Assembly (NCBI GenBank): GCA_902791935.1
Contig: CADAXQ010000008.1
Span: 1-53,053, forward strand
DNA: 53,053 nt
Origin: an uncultured Erysipelotrichaceae bacterium
Lineage (GTDB): Bacteria > Bacillota_I > Bacilli_A > RFN20 > CAG-826
Direction: 5' to 3'
Of this stretch, positions 1 through 8,891 are shown piece after piece (within the stretch, counting starts at the first letter, position 1; the number at the start of each line of letters is the position of its first letter). The notes under the pieces are model-generated. The model searched no databases. It saw nothing but the letters and a program-made list of their open reading frames with translations, and was not told where the DNA came from. The position numbers were made by a program, and so were the translations under genes.

Positions 1-370
1 AGGGTTTGCGGAGCGCCTAAGAGCCACACTTTCGCCGAATCGTTCAAGAAAACTTCGAAATGGTCGTAAAAATAATCCCTTATTTGCTCCTATATTAAGA
101 AAAAAAGTTAATTTCTTTTATATTTGTGTACATGCGATTCAAAAATATAAATGCTTTTCTTACTTTTTTATGACATAACAAACGCTGGCAGCCATGAATG
201 TGCATTTGTCTAAACCCCGGCTCAAGATTGAGTGATTGTGACATTGCTTTTTCATTAAAATAGACACGGCGTTCCATGTCTATCATTCACGTTAATCAGT
301 TATTAATTTCTTTCTTTATAAGAAGACTTCTATCACAAAAGCATTTTATTTCCTATTTTTCCCATTCTTA
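1..370. other. 5' end of window, no convincing gene
   Basis: No reading frame here has both a ribosome binding site and recognisable protein content. A short open frame from base 2 could be the tail of a gene cut by the window edge, but its composition is not convincing. A 63-codon minus-strand frame (95-286) lacks a clear ribosome binding site and matches no family I know. AT content rises towards the promoter of the next gene. Confidence 0.3.
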
Positions 371-371
371 T

Positions 372-380
372 TGATATAAT
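372..380 (+). promoter_or_regulatory. Extended -10 promoter of the lipoprotein/HAD/EutH operon
   Basis: A perfect extended -10 element (TG, one base, TATAAT) ends at 380. No good -35 is visible, as is usual for extended -10 promoters. Transcription would start near 387, leaving a short leader with the ribosome binding site AAAAGAGG at about 392-399 before the ATG at 407. Confidence 0.5.
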
Positions 381-406
381 TTCAACGTATCAAAAGAGGT
401 ATCCCA

Positions 407-1330
407 ATGAAAAATTCCAAAATTCTCCTGACCATACTTTCCATGGGCTTCGTCCTTGCAAGTTGCGGCGAGCGTTCTTCCTCTTCCGTAGACAGCAAAG
501 TTTCCACGTTAGGCAGCGAAACCACAACCGAAGTCTCTTCTTCAGAAGAGCCAATCCATTGGGTTTCACAATATTCTTCTGGTTATCTTTCCTTTAAGAA
601 AGCAAGCGACGAAGAAATCTCTGTCGTGGATCCAGAACATCCCGATGATTATGATGCCGTAGCAAAAGTCGACTATCTTTTAAACGGAAATGCTGGCTGC
701 ACAGAGGCTGAAGTTAGCTTCGCCGTGTCAGATCCTGCCATTCTTCCGCTTTCGGCCATTACCCAAGAATTCAATATGGTGCAGACATCAAACGTCATCG
801 GAGGTGGCACCATCTCCATCGATTTAAAAGCCGTAAAAGTTGGCGAATCTTATTTAAAGATCCATTTCGATGGAAAGAATGGCACTTCTCCTTCCGGCGA
901 CTTAATTAAGATAATCACCGTCAAAGCATTCGGAACTGTCACGACCGAACATGTCAGCGAAGCGTTAGTCTTTGATTATTCCGGTGTCACCGATGCCGAT
1001 TCTTTAGCGGCATTAACCGGCGAAACTGCCAAAGTGGCGGTCTATAACGATGAAATTCCTTATGGATCCGATATCCTTCCTTACCGCTATATGACCATCG
1101 CGGCAATCTACGACTCCAAGACGAAAAAACAAACCATCAACATCGAAACGATTTTAGGCACCACAGTCTACTTCAGCGTCGCCATGCCGAAGAAAAACGA
1201 TCCCGAACATTACACGTACTACTCCATCAAGTCTGAGAAAAAGACGAGCGATTACACGCAAACGAAATATAGCGTCGTATTCAACAAAGCCGACTTATCG
1301 GTCACGATTCCCGTCGGAAACGCGAACTAA
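407..1330 (+). CDS. Secreted lipoprotein of unknown function
   Basis: A 307-residue protein with a lipoprotein signal peptide: basic start (MKNSK), hydrophobic core and lipobox LASC, so Cys20 would be lipidated. A Ser/Thr/Glu-rich linker of about 35 residues follows, typical of Gram-positive surface lipoproteins. The rest (about residues 50-307) is polar and beta-rich with no motif I recognise, so I assign no function. The start is supported by AAAAGAGG 8 nt upstream and an extended -10 promoter. It lies 22 bp ahead of the HAD phosphatase gene and is probably first in an operon with it and the EutH-like transporter. A surface role linked to ethanolamine or phosphoethanolamine is possible from context only. 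Confidence 0.85.
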   Translation: MKNSKILLTILSMGFVLASCGERSSSSVDSKVSTLGSETTTEVSSSEEPIHWVSQYSSGYLSFKKASDEEISVVDPEHPDDYDAVAKVDYLLNGNAGCTEAEVSFAVSDPAILPLSAITQEFNMVQTSNVIGGGTISIDLKAVKVGESYLKIHFDGKNGTSPSGDLIKIITVKAFGTVTTEHVSEALVFDYSGVTDADSLAALTGETAKVAVYNDEIPYGSDILPYRYMTIAAIYDSKTKKQTINIETILGTTVYFSVAMPKKNDPEHYTYYSIKSEKKTSDYTQTKYSVVFNKADLSVTIPVGNAN

Positions 1331-1352
1331 ACGCCATATTTTAGGTAACCAC

Positions 1353-2273
1353 ATGATGAACGCTTGGGAAGAATCCATTCGTATCGCGAAGCAAAGACGG
1401 CATCCCTATGCCGTTTTTGATATGGATTTCACGTTGTGTGAAAACGACACGGAAATCACGACGGAATATGTTCAAGTCGTCCACCATCTTTTCTGGATGG
1501 ACGCCACCACGTTTACGAACGATATGCGTTCTTACTATCCTAGTGGGCTTAGCATTGGGGCCAAAGAAGCCATCGTTACCTATCGCAAAATCCATGAAGC
1601 AAAAGAAGATAGTCCTGCTATCCGACAAGCGTTTCGTAAAGCCATGTTCCAAGTCCTTCGCGAAGTCGATACTTTCCCCGGGTTAGAAAACTGCACGTTC
1701 CCGGCATTCTTAAAAGCCGGTCTTCGGAAAGAAGAGTATCAAATCTTCACGGAGTTAATGTTACGTCATTTGTTAGACGAACCCGTTACTTCTGTTTGTG
1801 ATGGGGCGTCTTATCCTTCTGGATTACGGCCTAACCTACCGTTAATTCAAGCGTTAAAGCGTTTATCGCAAGAAGGGATTGCCACTTGTGTCGTCAGCGC
1901 TTCTTACGAAGAAGACGTAAAAGCCATGGTACGTGCCTTAGGACTAGAAGACATGGTCTCCAAAGTCTGTGCCGTCAAAGAGTCCTATGACCAAAAAGGC
2001 TATATATTGCCCCTAAACGGCGATCCTGATGGCCTGCTCCCTTGGAAAGAAGGGAAAGTCAAAGTCATTCAACGGGACTTGGTTCCTTTGTTTGAAGAAG
2101 AACCTTCTTTTGGGTTTGGGGATTCCAACTCTGACGTCCCGATGTTAACTTCCTTCCCATCGATGTTATTTGCTGGCATCTCGCCATTTGCAAACGGTGA
2201 CGAAATGCTTTCCCTCGCATCCCAAGCCGATGGGGTTTGGGAAAAAGGCAAAACCTATTACCATCGGTTCTAG
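1353..2273 (+). CDS. HAD-superfamily (subfamily IB-like) phosphatase
   Basis: A 306-residue haloacid-dehalogenase-type hydrolase of the phosphoserine phosphatase/PHOSPHO1-like group. Motif I is FDMDFT (Asp23 nucleophile, Asp25 acid/base), motif II is the Ser in VVSAS near residue 190, then a Lys in GKVKVI and motif III GFGDSNSD near residues 250-257. About 140 residues between motifs I and II form a large helical cap. Such enzymes remove phosphate from small molecules. The substrate is not determined, but the stop codon is followed after one base by the ATG of a EutH-type ethanolamine transporter, so phosphoethanolamine or a related head group is an attractive guess. Two ATGs stand in tandem (1353 and 1356), with a weak AGG upstream. 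Confidence 0.85.
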   Translation: MMNAWEESIRIAKQRRHPYAVFDMDFTLCENDTEITTEYVQVVHHLFWMDATTFTNDMRSYYPSGLSIGAKEAIVTYRKIHEAKEDSPAIRQAFRKAMFQVLREVDTFPGLENCTFPAFLKAGLRKEEYQIFTELMLRHLLDEPVTSVCDGASYPSGLRPNLPLIQALKRLSQEGIATCVVSASYEEDVKAMVRALGLEDMVSKVCAVKESYDQKGYILPLNGDPDGLLPWKEGKVKVIQRDLVPLFEEEPSFGFGDSNSDVPMLTSFPSMLFAGISPFANGDEMLSLASQADGVWEKGKTYYHRF

Positions 2274-2274
2274 T

Positions 2275-3438
2275 ATGGCTTGGTTTAATATTGCAATCGT
2301 ATCTTTCTCCACGTTCTTTGCCTTACTTGGCATTATGGACCTTTGCTTTTTTAAGAACCGTTTAGGAATTGGAGAATCCTTTCAAAAAGGGGTCAAAACC
2401 ATTGGCGTCTTGGTCTTAACCATGGCGGGTATGATTTCGCTTGCTCCCATGATTTCCTTTGTCAATCAGAAAACATTGGGCCCTCTTTTTACCAAAATGG
2501 GCATGGATCCAAGCATCCCGTTGACGACTTTCTTGCCGATTGATATGGGCGGATACCATGCCGCTACGCTGACCACAGATGATGTACCGATGTCCTTGGC
2601 CACCGGCATTGTGTACGCTTCCATGAGTGGCGTAACTTTCTTGTTTATCCTTCCTACCATTTCTACTTTCTTAAAAGAAGAAGACTTGCCCACCTTTGGA
2701 AGAGGATTGCTTATCGGCCTATGGGGCATTCCGATAGGGACATTAATCGGGGGCTGTATGCTAGGAATAGACTCGGTGAAAATGCTTTATAACCTCATCT
2801 TCCCTTGCGTGTTCTTCACCATTTTGTTCGTATTGTTGCTCCTCTTCCCCAAAGGAACACTTCATGGTTTCAAAATCATTAGCAAAATCATAGAAATCAT
2901 CTCGTTGCTCGCCTTCGGCATCACCTTAGTAAGAGATTTGGTATTGATTCCGATTGGGAAAGAAACCGGATTTGACGCGATGGGGCTCCCCTTCTTCCGT
3001 TATCTCGCGCCATTATCGGAAGGCATTCAAATTTCTGGCAACATTGGCTTAATCTTATGTGGCCTCTATCCTTTCCTAACGTTGTTACTCCAGCTTCTTG
3101 ATCGTCCTCTAAATAAGCTCGCAAAACGAGTCCACGGCACCAAAGAAGGATTGATGGGGCCGCTATTATCAGCAACCAATCTCTTAATGACGTATGACGT
3201 CTTTCATCAGATGACCAAGAAAGAACAGGTTCTTAATGCCGCGTTTGCTGTCGGGGCAAGTTATGCGTTATGCGACCATGTTGCTTTCGCGATTGCCGAA
3301 GCCCCTACTGCCGTTCTTCCAATGATGGTAGGAAAACTGGTCGCCGGATTCCTTGGTTTAGGCATTGCTTATCTCTTAGAATCGATACGGGAAAAGAAAA
3401 ACACGAAGCCCGTTCCTAAGCCACAACAAGACATTTAA
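2275..3438 (+). CDS. eutH: EutH-type ethanolamine transporter
   Basis: A 387-residue polytopic membrane protein with about ten hydrophobic segments. Family hallmarks are visible: the N-terminal RLGIGESFQKG and LAPMIS region, the IDMGGYHAA segment near residues 87-95 (family DMGGYP), and the C-terminal NAAFAVGASYALCDHVAF stretch followed by MMVGKLVAGF. EutH is a permease or facilitator for ethanolamine uptake. The frame is open further upstream, but the ATG at 2275, one base after the HAD stop, gives the family-like N-terminus and implies translational coupling. No other eut gene (lyase, shell protein or regulator) is in the window, so ethanolamine may be used here for something other than microcompartment catabolism. 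Confidence 0.88.
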   Translation: MAWFNIAIVSFSTFFALLGIMDLCFFKNRLGIGESFQKGVKTIGVLVLTMAGMISLAPMISFVNQKTLGPLFTKMGMDPSIPLTTFLPIDMGGYHAATLTTDDVPMSLATGIVYASMSGVTFLFILPTISTFLKEEDLPTFGRGLLIGLWGIPIGTLIGGCMLGIDSVKMLYNLIFPCVFFTILFVLLLLFPKGTLHGFKIISKIIEIISLLAFGITLVRDLVLIPIGKETGFDAMGLPFFRYLAPLSEGIQISGNIGLILCGLYPFLTLLLQLLDRPLNKLAKRVHGTKEGLMGPLLSATNLLMTYDVFHQMTKKEQVLNAAFAVGASYALCDHVAFAIAEAPTAVLPMMVGKLVAGFLGLGIAYLLESIREKKNTKPVPKPQQDI

Positions 3439-3475
3439 AATCCCTCGGGGTTTTCCGGGGGATTTTTTCTTTTTA
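3439..3475 (+). terminator. Intrinsic terminator after eutH
   Basis: The hairpin arms AATCCCTCGG (3439-3448) and CCGGGGGATT (3455-3464) pair over 10 bp with one G-U, and a T-rich tract runs to 3475. It starts at the eutH stop codon and separates the + operon from the convergent GH109-like gene. Confidence 0.85.
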
Positions 3476-3483
3476 GACGATAA

Positions 3484-4723
3484 TTACGCCGGGATTTCTA
3501 CCACGTCTTCCGGAGCTCTTTCTTTGTATTTGCCACGTGTGAAGTCAGGCATTTCTACCGGCTCTCCGCCTTTTTCCATCGATAAAGTAGAAAGTGGGGT
3601 AACCGCCATCCAAGTCGCCATATCATAGACGTCAATCGGTAAAGGCTTGTTGTTCTCTAAGCAATCAAAGAGCACGCGGAATTCGATATAATCCATGCCG
3701 CCATGGCCTAAATCTCTTTCCTTGTCCGTCATCTTCTTCCAAATATCGCATTGATAACGGTCTTTATAAGCATTCGCGTTATTCATGCATTTTTGATAGA
3801 AGCGTTGCGTTTCATAGATATCGGTGATATCCCCATCCAGACAAAATCATATTCGCATCGCCTTGGGCTAATCCTTTCGTGCCGCGAATCGTGAATTCAC
3901 GCGAATAGAAACGTGGCAGCGAAGTGTCTAAACGAATGGTGACCACTTGTAGTTCTTCCGTGACTAAGGTCGTGGTCACGATATCGCTTTGATCGAAATG
4001 TTGGTTCAGTAACGTCTTATCAATGCAACGCGGATCTTTGGTATAGGCCTCTAAGCCAACGCCAGGTTTCGTTCCGTTGCTTGAAAGCCGTAAGAAACGA
4101 TTGCCGCGGTTGATGTTTAAAATCTTCGCGATCGGTCCTAGTTCATGGGTCGGATAGTTTTCGGCGTTGCGGTGTTCGTAGTTCCGTAACCGATAATGAC
4201 GATTGATATCGCCACCCGTGATTTCACCACGTAAGTCATGGCCATAGCAGCCATGGGCGTACAAAATATCGCCAAACAAGCCATGACGGACCATGGAGGT
4301 GGTCAAAAGCTCGAATTCGTCGAAGCAGCAATTTTCCAGCAACATAATCGGCGTCTTGGTTTCTTCGTAGGTATTCACCAAATCCCAGCAATCTTGGATG
4401 GAATAGGCGCCGGCAACTTCGCTGGCCACGATTTTATGCGCCTTCATGGCTTCAATGGCCATCGGAATATGCATTTCCCAATCGCAGACAATCACAACAA
4501 TTTCGATTTCGGGATCATGCACCAATGCTTTCCAGTCCGCATAAGATTTCGGCGCTTTGGCACCGCGCCCCACCACTTGTTGAACCGCTTTTTCTCTACG
4601 GCCTTCATACAAATCGCTGACCGCTGCCACTTCACATTCTGGGCAAGCCATCATGCTTTCAATCAGTTCTAAGCCACGATGGCCTAAACCAATCACGCCA
4701 ACCGAAAACTTCTTTATCTTCAT
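3484..4723 (-). pseudogene. GH109-like Gfo/Idh/MocA oxidoreductase-fold glycosidase, frameshifted
   Basis: Two minus-strand frames together encode one protein of about 413 residues. The 5' part starts at ATG 4723, chosen because TTAGGAG lies 4 nt upstream; an in-frame extension to 4849 has no such support. It has an NAD-binding Rossmann start (GVIGLGHRG) and YPTHELGP. The 3' part (3484-3786 and slightly upstream) carries GHGGMD. YPTHxLGP and GHGGMD are hallmarks of GH109, which uses NAD+ to cleave alpha-N-acetylgalactosaminides. Reading across 3835-3845 with one base fewer joins MILS to DGDITDIYETQRFYQKC and restores continuity, so there is a +1 frameshift. No signal peptide is seen. It is either a recent pseudogene or a sequence error. 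Confidence 0.8.
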
Positions 4724-4888
4724 TTCTCCTAAGAATTTAAAGTTATCTTTGCTCAATTTACATGAACATCTTAAGCCAATTAAAGCGTTACTAAATATCT
4801 TTCTTTTGAACAACCGAAACGGCGCCAATATTATATGATTCCTATTCAATCAAAAGGCTGTGGATAAGAATACTATCTCCATTATCTA

Positions 4889-5022
4889 GTGAACGAAGTC
4901 GCATTTAAAAGTGAACGAACTCATACAAAAAGTGAACGAACTCATGCCAAAAGTGAACTAACTTATACAAAAAGTGAACTAACTTTCTAAAAAGTGAACG
5001 AATGATTGAAAAAGTGAACGAA
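4889..5022 (+). repeat. Seven phased direct repeats (GTGAACGAA) before an AlbA_2 regulator
   Basis: The core GTGAAC(G/T)AA, usually preceded by AAAAA, begins at 4889, 4911, 4932, 4953, 4974, 4994 and 5014. The spacings are 22, 21, 21, 21, 20 and 20 bp, about two turns of B-DNA, so all copies face the same side of the helix. Several copies continue as CTCAT. The last copy ends 18 bp before the ATG at 5041, and a -10-like AT-rich GATAAT (5027-5032) follows it, so a bound protein would cover the -35 region. I read it as an autoregulatory operator array. The rest of 4724-5040 holds only the ribosome binding site and promoter region of the minus-strand gene. Confidence 0.85.
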
Positions 5023-5040
5023 AATCGATAATATGAGTGT

Positions 5041-6507
5041 ATGAACTTTGAAGAAATCCACTTATCCGATTTTAAAACGGCGCGGGAAAACCATCAGTTA
5101 GAGGTAAAGAAAGCACAGGGCGGCTTACCAGAATCCCTGTGGGAGGCCTATTCGGCTTTTGCAAATACCGATGGCGGAATCATTTTGCTCGGCGTAGAAG
5201 AGAAAAAAGACTACTCACTCGCACCGGTCGGCCTTTCTGACGCTCAAAAATTGCTACGCGATTTCTTCAATTTATTGAATGATCCTAAAAAAGTAAGCGC
5301 GAATATCCTCACGAACTCCATGGTCAAAATTTTGCGCTGGGACGAAAAAGATATCATGGTGATTGCAGTACCCAAAGCAACACCCTCTCAAAAGCCCGTC
5401 TATATTCATTCTAATTTATATGGCGGAACGTATTTAAGAGGCTATGAAGGGGACTATCATGCCAGCATCGAGGAAGTGAATGCAATGATTAGAGACAAAT
5501 CCCCCGCTTCCAGGGACTTACGTCCTATCGTGACATTCCATCTATCTTCTTTAAACATGGATTCAATTCATTCTTATCGAAATCGTTTTCGCCTAGAAAG
5601 ACCATCGCACGTGTGGAATGACCTATCCGATCAAGACTTCCTTTTCCGCATTGGGGCGATCGACCACGAAAAAGAATGCCATCCTACCGAAGCCGGACTA
5701 CTTTTCTTTGGTGACGACTACAACATCATTCGCGAATTTCCAGATTATTTCCTCGATTATGAAGACCATGTTTCTAACGAAGTCAATGCACGTTGGACAG
5801 ACAGACTGTGTTCCGGAAGCGGTGAATGGAGCGGCAACCTCTATGACTTTTTCTTCTCCGTTTATAACAAGCTTTTAAAATACCTCCCCTTACCCTTCGA
5901 AGATCGGGACGGACTATTTCGCAATGACGATAATATGTTGCGTCAAGCAGTTAGAGAAGCATTATGTAACGCCATTACAAACGCCGATTTTTCCTATCCT
6001 CGCGGTATCGTTGTTTCTCACTATCCTACTTCGATTTCTTTTGAAAACCCTGGTCGTAGTCGTATCGATCTCGAAAGGGCGATGATCGGTGGCGTTTCTG
6101 ATCCACGGAATCCCACAATTCTTCGCTTCTTTGGATTTATCAATGTTGGAGAAAGAGCCGGGACAGGAATACCGCTCATCGAAAAAGCTACTAAGACCAT
6201 GCATTTGCCTCCCGTAGAAATTCGTGAGTCCGCTGCTCCAAATCGTCATTCTTTAACCATGTATTTAAGTGAAACAGTGGATGCCTTGCAACAAAAAATC
6301 ATGGAATTAGACATCGAGAAGAGCAATGCGGAAAAGCTTGCCATTTATTTAAATAAAATCGGTGACGCACCCATCACAAGAAAAGCAATCATGGATGAGC
6401 TTGGGGTAAAAGAAACCCGCGCCTCCTATATTCTTGCAAGACTCCTAGATAGAGGTATCATCGCGAAAAAGAAAAGAGGCGTCTATCAGCTGATTAAACC
6501 AAATTAA
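5041..6507 (+). CDS. AlbA_2 (Schlafen-like) / HATPase_c_4 putative transcriptional regulator
   Basis: A 488-residue protein of the widespread ATP-binding transcriptional regulator type. The N-terminal AlbA_2 domain (about residues 10-150) is marked by FANTDGGIILLGVEE. A GHKL-like ATPase_c_4 region (about 290-420) contains VREALCNAITNADFSYP and a Gly-rich GERAGTGIPLI. A C-terminal winged helix (about 435-488) contains ITRKAIMDELGVKETRASYILARL. There is no Shine-Dalgarno sequence near the ATG, and the -10-like element is only about 8-10 bp upstream, so the transcript may be leaderless. Seven phased repeats sit directly upstream. The target is unknown; self-regulation is inferred from the repeats. 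It ends 9 bp from the end of the convergent pyridoxal kinase gene. Confidence 0.88.
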   Translation: MNFEEIHLSDFKTARENHQLEVKKAQGGLPESLWEAYSAFANTDGGIILLGVEEKKDYSLAPVGLSDAQKLLRDFFNLLNDPKKVSANILTNSMVKILRWDEKDIMVIAVPKATPSQKPVYIHSNLYGGTYLRGYEGDYHASIEEVNAMIRDKSPASRDLRPIVTFHLSSLNMDSIHSYRNRFRLERPSHVWNDLSDQDFLFRIGAIDHEKECHPTEAGLLFFGDDYNIIREFPDYFLDYEDHVSNEVNARWTDRLCSGSGEWSGNLYDFFFSVYNKLLKYLPLPFEDRDGLFRNDDNMLRQAVREALCNAITNADFSYPRGIVVSHYPTSISFENPGRSRIDLERAMIGGVSDPRNPTILRFFGFINVGERAGTGIPLIEKATKTMHLPPVEIRESAAPNRHSLTMYLSETVDALQQKIMELDIEKSNAEKLAIYLNKIGDAPITRKAIMDELGVKETRASYILARLLDRGIIAKKKRGVYQLIKPN

Positions 6508-6516
6508 TCGAAAATC

Positions 6517-7377
6517 TCACAAACGAAGCTTCTTCCGTTCTTTTTGAATTGCTTCGCCTAAACGATACAAGACCGGCTCAAAACATGGTCCATAACGTTT
6601 GCCGTCTGATCCTTCTTGAATGGTGTTAAAGATGGCTTCGTGAACAAAGTCATGGCTGATGATCAACGCCTTTTCCAGCGGAATGTCATTCGCCAGGACC
6701 CCAACTAAGCTGGATGCAAATAAATCGCCCGTCCCGTGATAAGAACCAGGAAGCGATGGGGTTTCATAAACAAAATAGCCATCTTTTCCTTGTTGTTTTA
6801 ACATCAGCCCTACCTTTCCAGACGTCAGGGAAATGCCAGTCAGGCAAACGGCTTTTACGGGGAGCGTTAGCAGTTTTTCTATCAAAAGATGATAAAAAGC
6901 TACATCCGCATGTTCGGGATAAGGGGTATCCGTCAAAAGACACGCTTCAGTGAGGTTTGGGAGCACTAAGTCCGCCCCTTTAATCAGTTGTTTCATGGAA
7001 GCGACATGACGTTCGCTAAAGCCTGGATAAAGCGTTCCGTCGTCCGCCATGGCAGGATCGATGATGAATTTGGTCTTTGCTTCTTTTAATTTAGCAATAA
7101 TCGTTAAAACAACTGACACCTGATTTTCTGTCAGGTAACCGGTATAAAGATAATCAAAATCGTGTCGATAAGAAAGCCATTGATCTACGATGGGAAGCAT
7201 CTCATTGGTTAAGTCAAGGCACGTCCACTTTGGAAAGGCGGTGTGATTGCTAAACAAAGCAGTCGGAAGCCCTACTGCTTCTACGCCGCAGACGGACAAA
7301 GTCGGTAAGGCCACCGTTAAGGAACAGCGTCCTAAGCAACTATAGTCTTGTATCGTCAATACTCGTTTTTGGCTCAT
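6517..7377 (-). CDS. pdxY: Pyridoxal/pyridoxamine kinase (PfkB/ribokinase superfamily)
   Basis: A 286-residue kinase that phosphorylates B6 vitamers to the 5'-phosphate with ATP in the salvage pathway. The start (LTIQDYSCLGRCSLTVALPTLSVCG) is the characteristic PdxK/PdxY opening. A middle FIIDPAMADDGTLYPGF matches the family DPVMGDxGxLY segment, and the C-terminal PSLPGSYHGTGDLFASSLVG carries the G(T/A)GD anion-hole motif with the catalytic Asp. Length is normal. The ATG at 7377 is preceded by GGAG at 7 nt. It is convergent with the AlbA_2 gene and stands alone, with no pdxST or transporter beside it. Confidence 0.9.
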   Translation of the reverse strand: MSQKRVLTIQDYSCLGRCSLTVALPTLSVCGVEAVGLPTALFSNHTAFPKWTCLDLTNEMLPIVDQWLSYRHDFDYLYTGYLTENQVSVVLTIIAKLKEAKTKFIIDPAMADDGTLYPGFSERHVASMKQLIKGADLVLPNLTEACLLTDTPYPEHADVAFYHLLIEKLLTLPVKAVCLTGISLTSGKVGLMLKQQGKDGYFVYETPSLPGSYHGTGDLFASSLVGVLANDIPLEKALIISHDFVHEAIFNTIQEGSDGKRYGPCFEPVLYRLGEAIQKERKKLRL

Positions 7378-7472
7378 TTGATTTCTCCATTCTTTCTTCA
7401 GAATAGCCTATTTTCGAATGCCGTTTGAAACGGATAAACGGATATATCCTGCCCCAATTTCATTCAGGCGTG

Positions 7473-8735
7473 TTATTGTGCCACCCGAAAGCCAAAGTTC
7501 TTCAAGCGAAAGGGAATATTGGCTTGATTGATATCAAAGAGCTTTACCTTGGATTTCGATGTGACTTCTCTTAAAAAACCATAGTCGACTAGCTTATTTA
7601 AGATTTTTAGCGCGCCTTGCTTAGTCATCTCCACTTGTGCCATTTTTAAGAAATCAGCATAAGCGAAAACACCGTCATAAGAAATGAGAATCTTTTTCAT
7701 ATAATTCAATTCTGTTTCCGTGATGATATAACCTTTGTTCTTGGCTTCTTTTTCTAGCGCTTCTAGATTTTGGTAAGTGATGACGTAATCGTTCGCAACA
7801 CGCAAAAGATATAACAAAAAGTACGTGATATCGTTATGCGCATCTCTGCTGTTTTCAATCGCTCGATAATATTGATGTTTTGTTTGATTGATCGCTTCCG
7901 AGATCACCGGCGGAAAATCTTGTAGCCCGCTTAAAAGATAAACCCAGTAAGACACCATCCGGGCCGTCCGCCCGTTAAAATCAAAATACGGATGAATATA
8001 AATCAAATAATAATGGCAAATATGCGGAAGCAAGGTAAGTAAGGCACGATTCATTTGCGGTTCCGATAAGACTTGATTGACAAAAGTGAATAAAGAATCC
8101 ATGCAAGAAGCTATTTCGGGATAGGGACAACCAGGATAAGAATCGATTTCCACGCCGTCATAACGATAGCAATCACCTGGCTTTAGCAAATCGTCCTGAT
8201 CCAAGCAATCTTTGCTTAACAAAGAATAAAGACGAAATAGATTTTCTCGGTTAAAAGCGGGTAACTGGCGCACAAAATCAATTCCGGCTTTCATGTTTTT
8301 AATAATCGTGTCGTTTTTGTTTTGTGCGGGGGCGCCCTCTTCCAACAACTCTTTTAGCCGCTTCCTTGTGGTCGGAACGTTTTCGATATTTACCGACCCT
8401 TCGATCTCGGAGTAAATGCGCGATTTTTCTAAACGTTGGGAGAAATCGTCGGCATGAGAAAAATCCCCGACGGAGAGGTCAAAATATGTATCGATGGCGG
8501 ATTGTAAGTCATTTCCAAAGCAAAAATAAATGCACTTCGAGTTGAATGTTTTCAAGGGAAGAAAAATCACTCCATCCCGAGAAAGAGAAGACGCTTCAAT
8601 CCACGCTAAATATTGCTGATACTCCAAAGGAGACAAAAACAATCCTGCTTTCGTGCTGTATTGCAATTCTTTCGCCGTAAAGTATTCCCCGGTTAATTGT
8701 TGATTCAGTATGTGTGCAAATTTTCCGTCTTCCAT
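7473..8735 (-). CDS. Fic-domain protein (AMP transferase-like) with C-terminal winged helix
   Basis: A 420-residue protein with the Fic core HPYFDFNGRTARM at about residues 248-260 (consensus HxFx(D/E)GNGRxxR). The catalytic His and the NGRxxR anion hole are present, but the Gly before Asn is Phe. Fic proteins transfer AMP or other nucleotide moieties to target proteins. An N-terminal region of about 100 residues lacks an obvious inhibitory motif, and a C-terminal winged helix (about 350-420) contains VEMTKQGALKILNKLVDYGFL, as in Fic/DUF4172 fusion proteins. I start at ATG 8735 rather than 8765, because the extra ten residues are only translated copies of the upstream 12-bp repeat. The ribosome binding site is weak. 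Confidence 0.85.
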   Translation of the reverse strand: MEDGKFAHILNQQLTGEYFTAKELQYSTKAGLFLSPLEYQQYLAWIEASSLSRDGVIFLPLKTFNSKCIYFCFGNDLQSAIDTYFDLSVGDFSHADDFSQRLEKSRIYSEIEGSVNIENVPTTRKRLKELLEEGAPAQNKNDTIIKNMKAGIDFVRQLPAFNRENLFRLYSLLSKDCLDQDDLLKPGDCYRYDGVEIDSYPGCPYPEIASCMDSLFTFVNQVLSEPQMNRALLTLLPHICHYYLIYIHPYFDFNGRTARMVSYWVYLLSGLQDFPPVISEAINQTKHQYYRAIENSRDAHNDITYFLLYLLRVANDYVITYQNLEALEKEAKNKGYIITETELNYMKKILISYDGVFAYADFLKMAQVEMTKQGALKILNKLVDYGFLREVTSKSKVKLFDINQANIPFRLKNFGFRVAQ

Positions 8736-8740
8736 ATGCC

Positions 8741-8797
8741 TATTGTAAACCTTATCGTAAACCATTTAAATCCTATATCGTAAACCTTATCGTAAAC
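8741..8797. repeat. Two tandem pairs of 12-bp repeats before the Fic gene
   Basis: TAT(C/T)GTAAAC begins at 8741, 8753, 8776 and 8788 on the + strand. Each pair has a 12-bp period, and the pairs are 35 bp apart. They end 6 bp upstream of the Fic start codon at 8735, inside what must be its promoter or leader. Their position suggests an operator for the C-terminal winged helix of the Fic protein. Confidence 0.8.
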
Positions 8798-8891
8798 TTA
8801 ATATACAATGTTGTTTCGGACGGATACCTCGATAAAAAATTTCCTCCTTGTTTAAGAGCCAGTAAAATAACGCTATAGAACAAAGAAATGA

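Noticed and set aside
95..286. 63-codon minus-strand frame as a gene
   Set aside because: No convincing ribosome binding site, no recognised motif, and placed in AT-rich DNA before a good promoter.
4889..5022. Iteron replication origin
   Set aside because: Iteron-like spacing is present, but no Rep or DnaA gene is near; an AlbA_2 regulator follows directly, so an operator is simpler.
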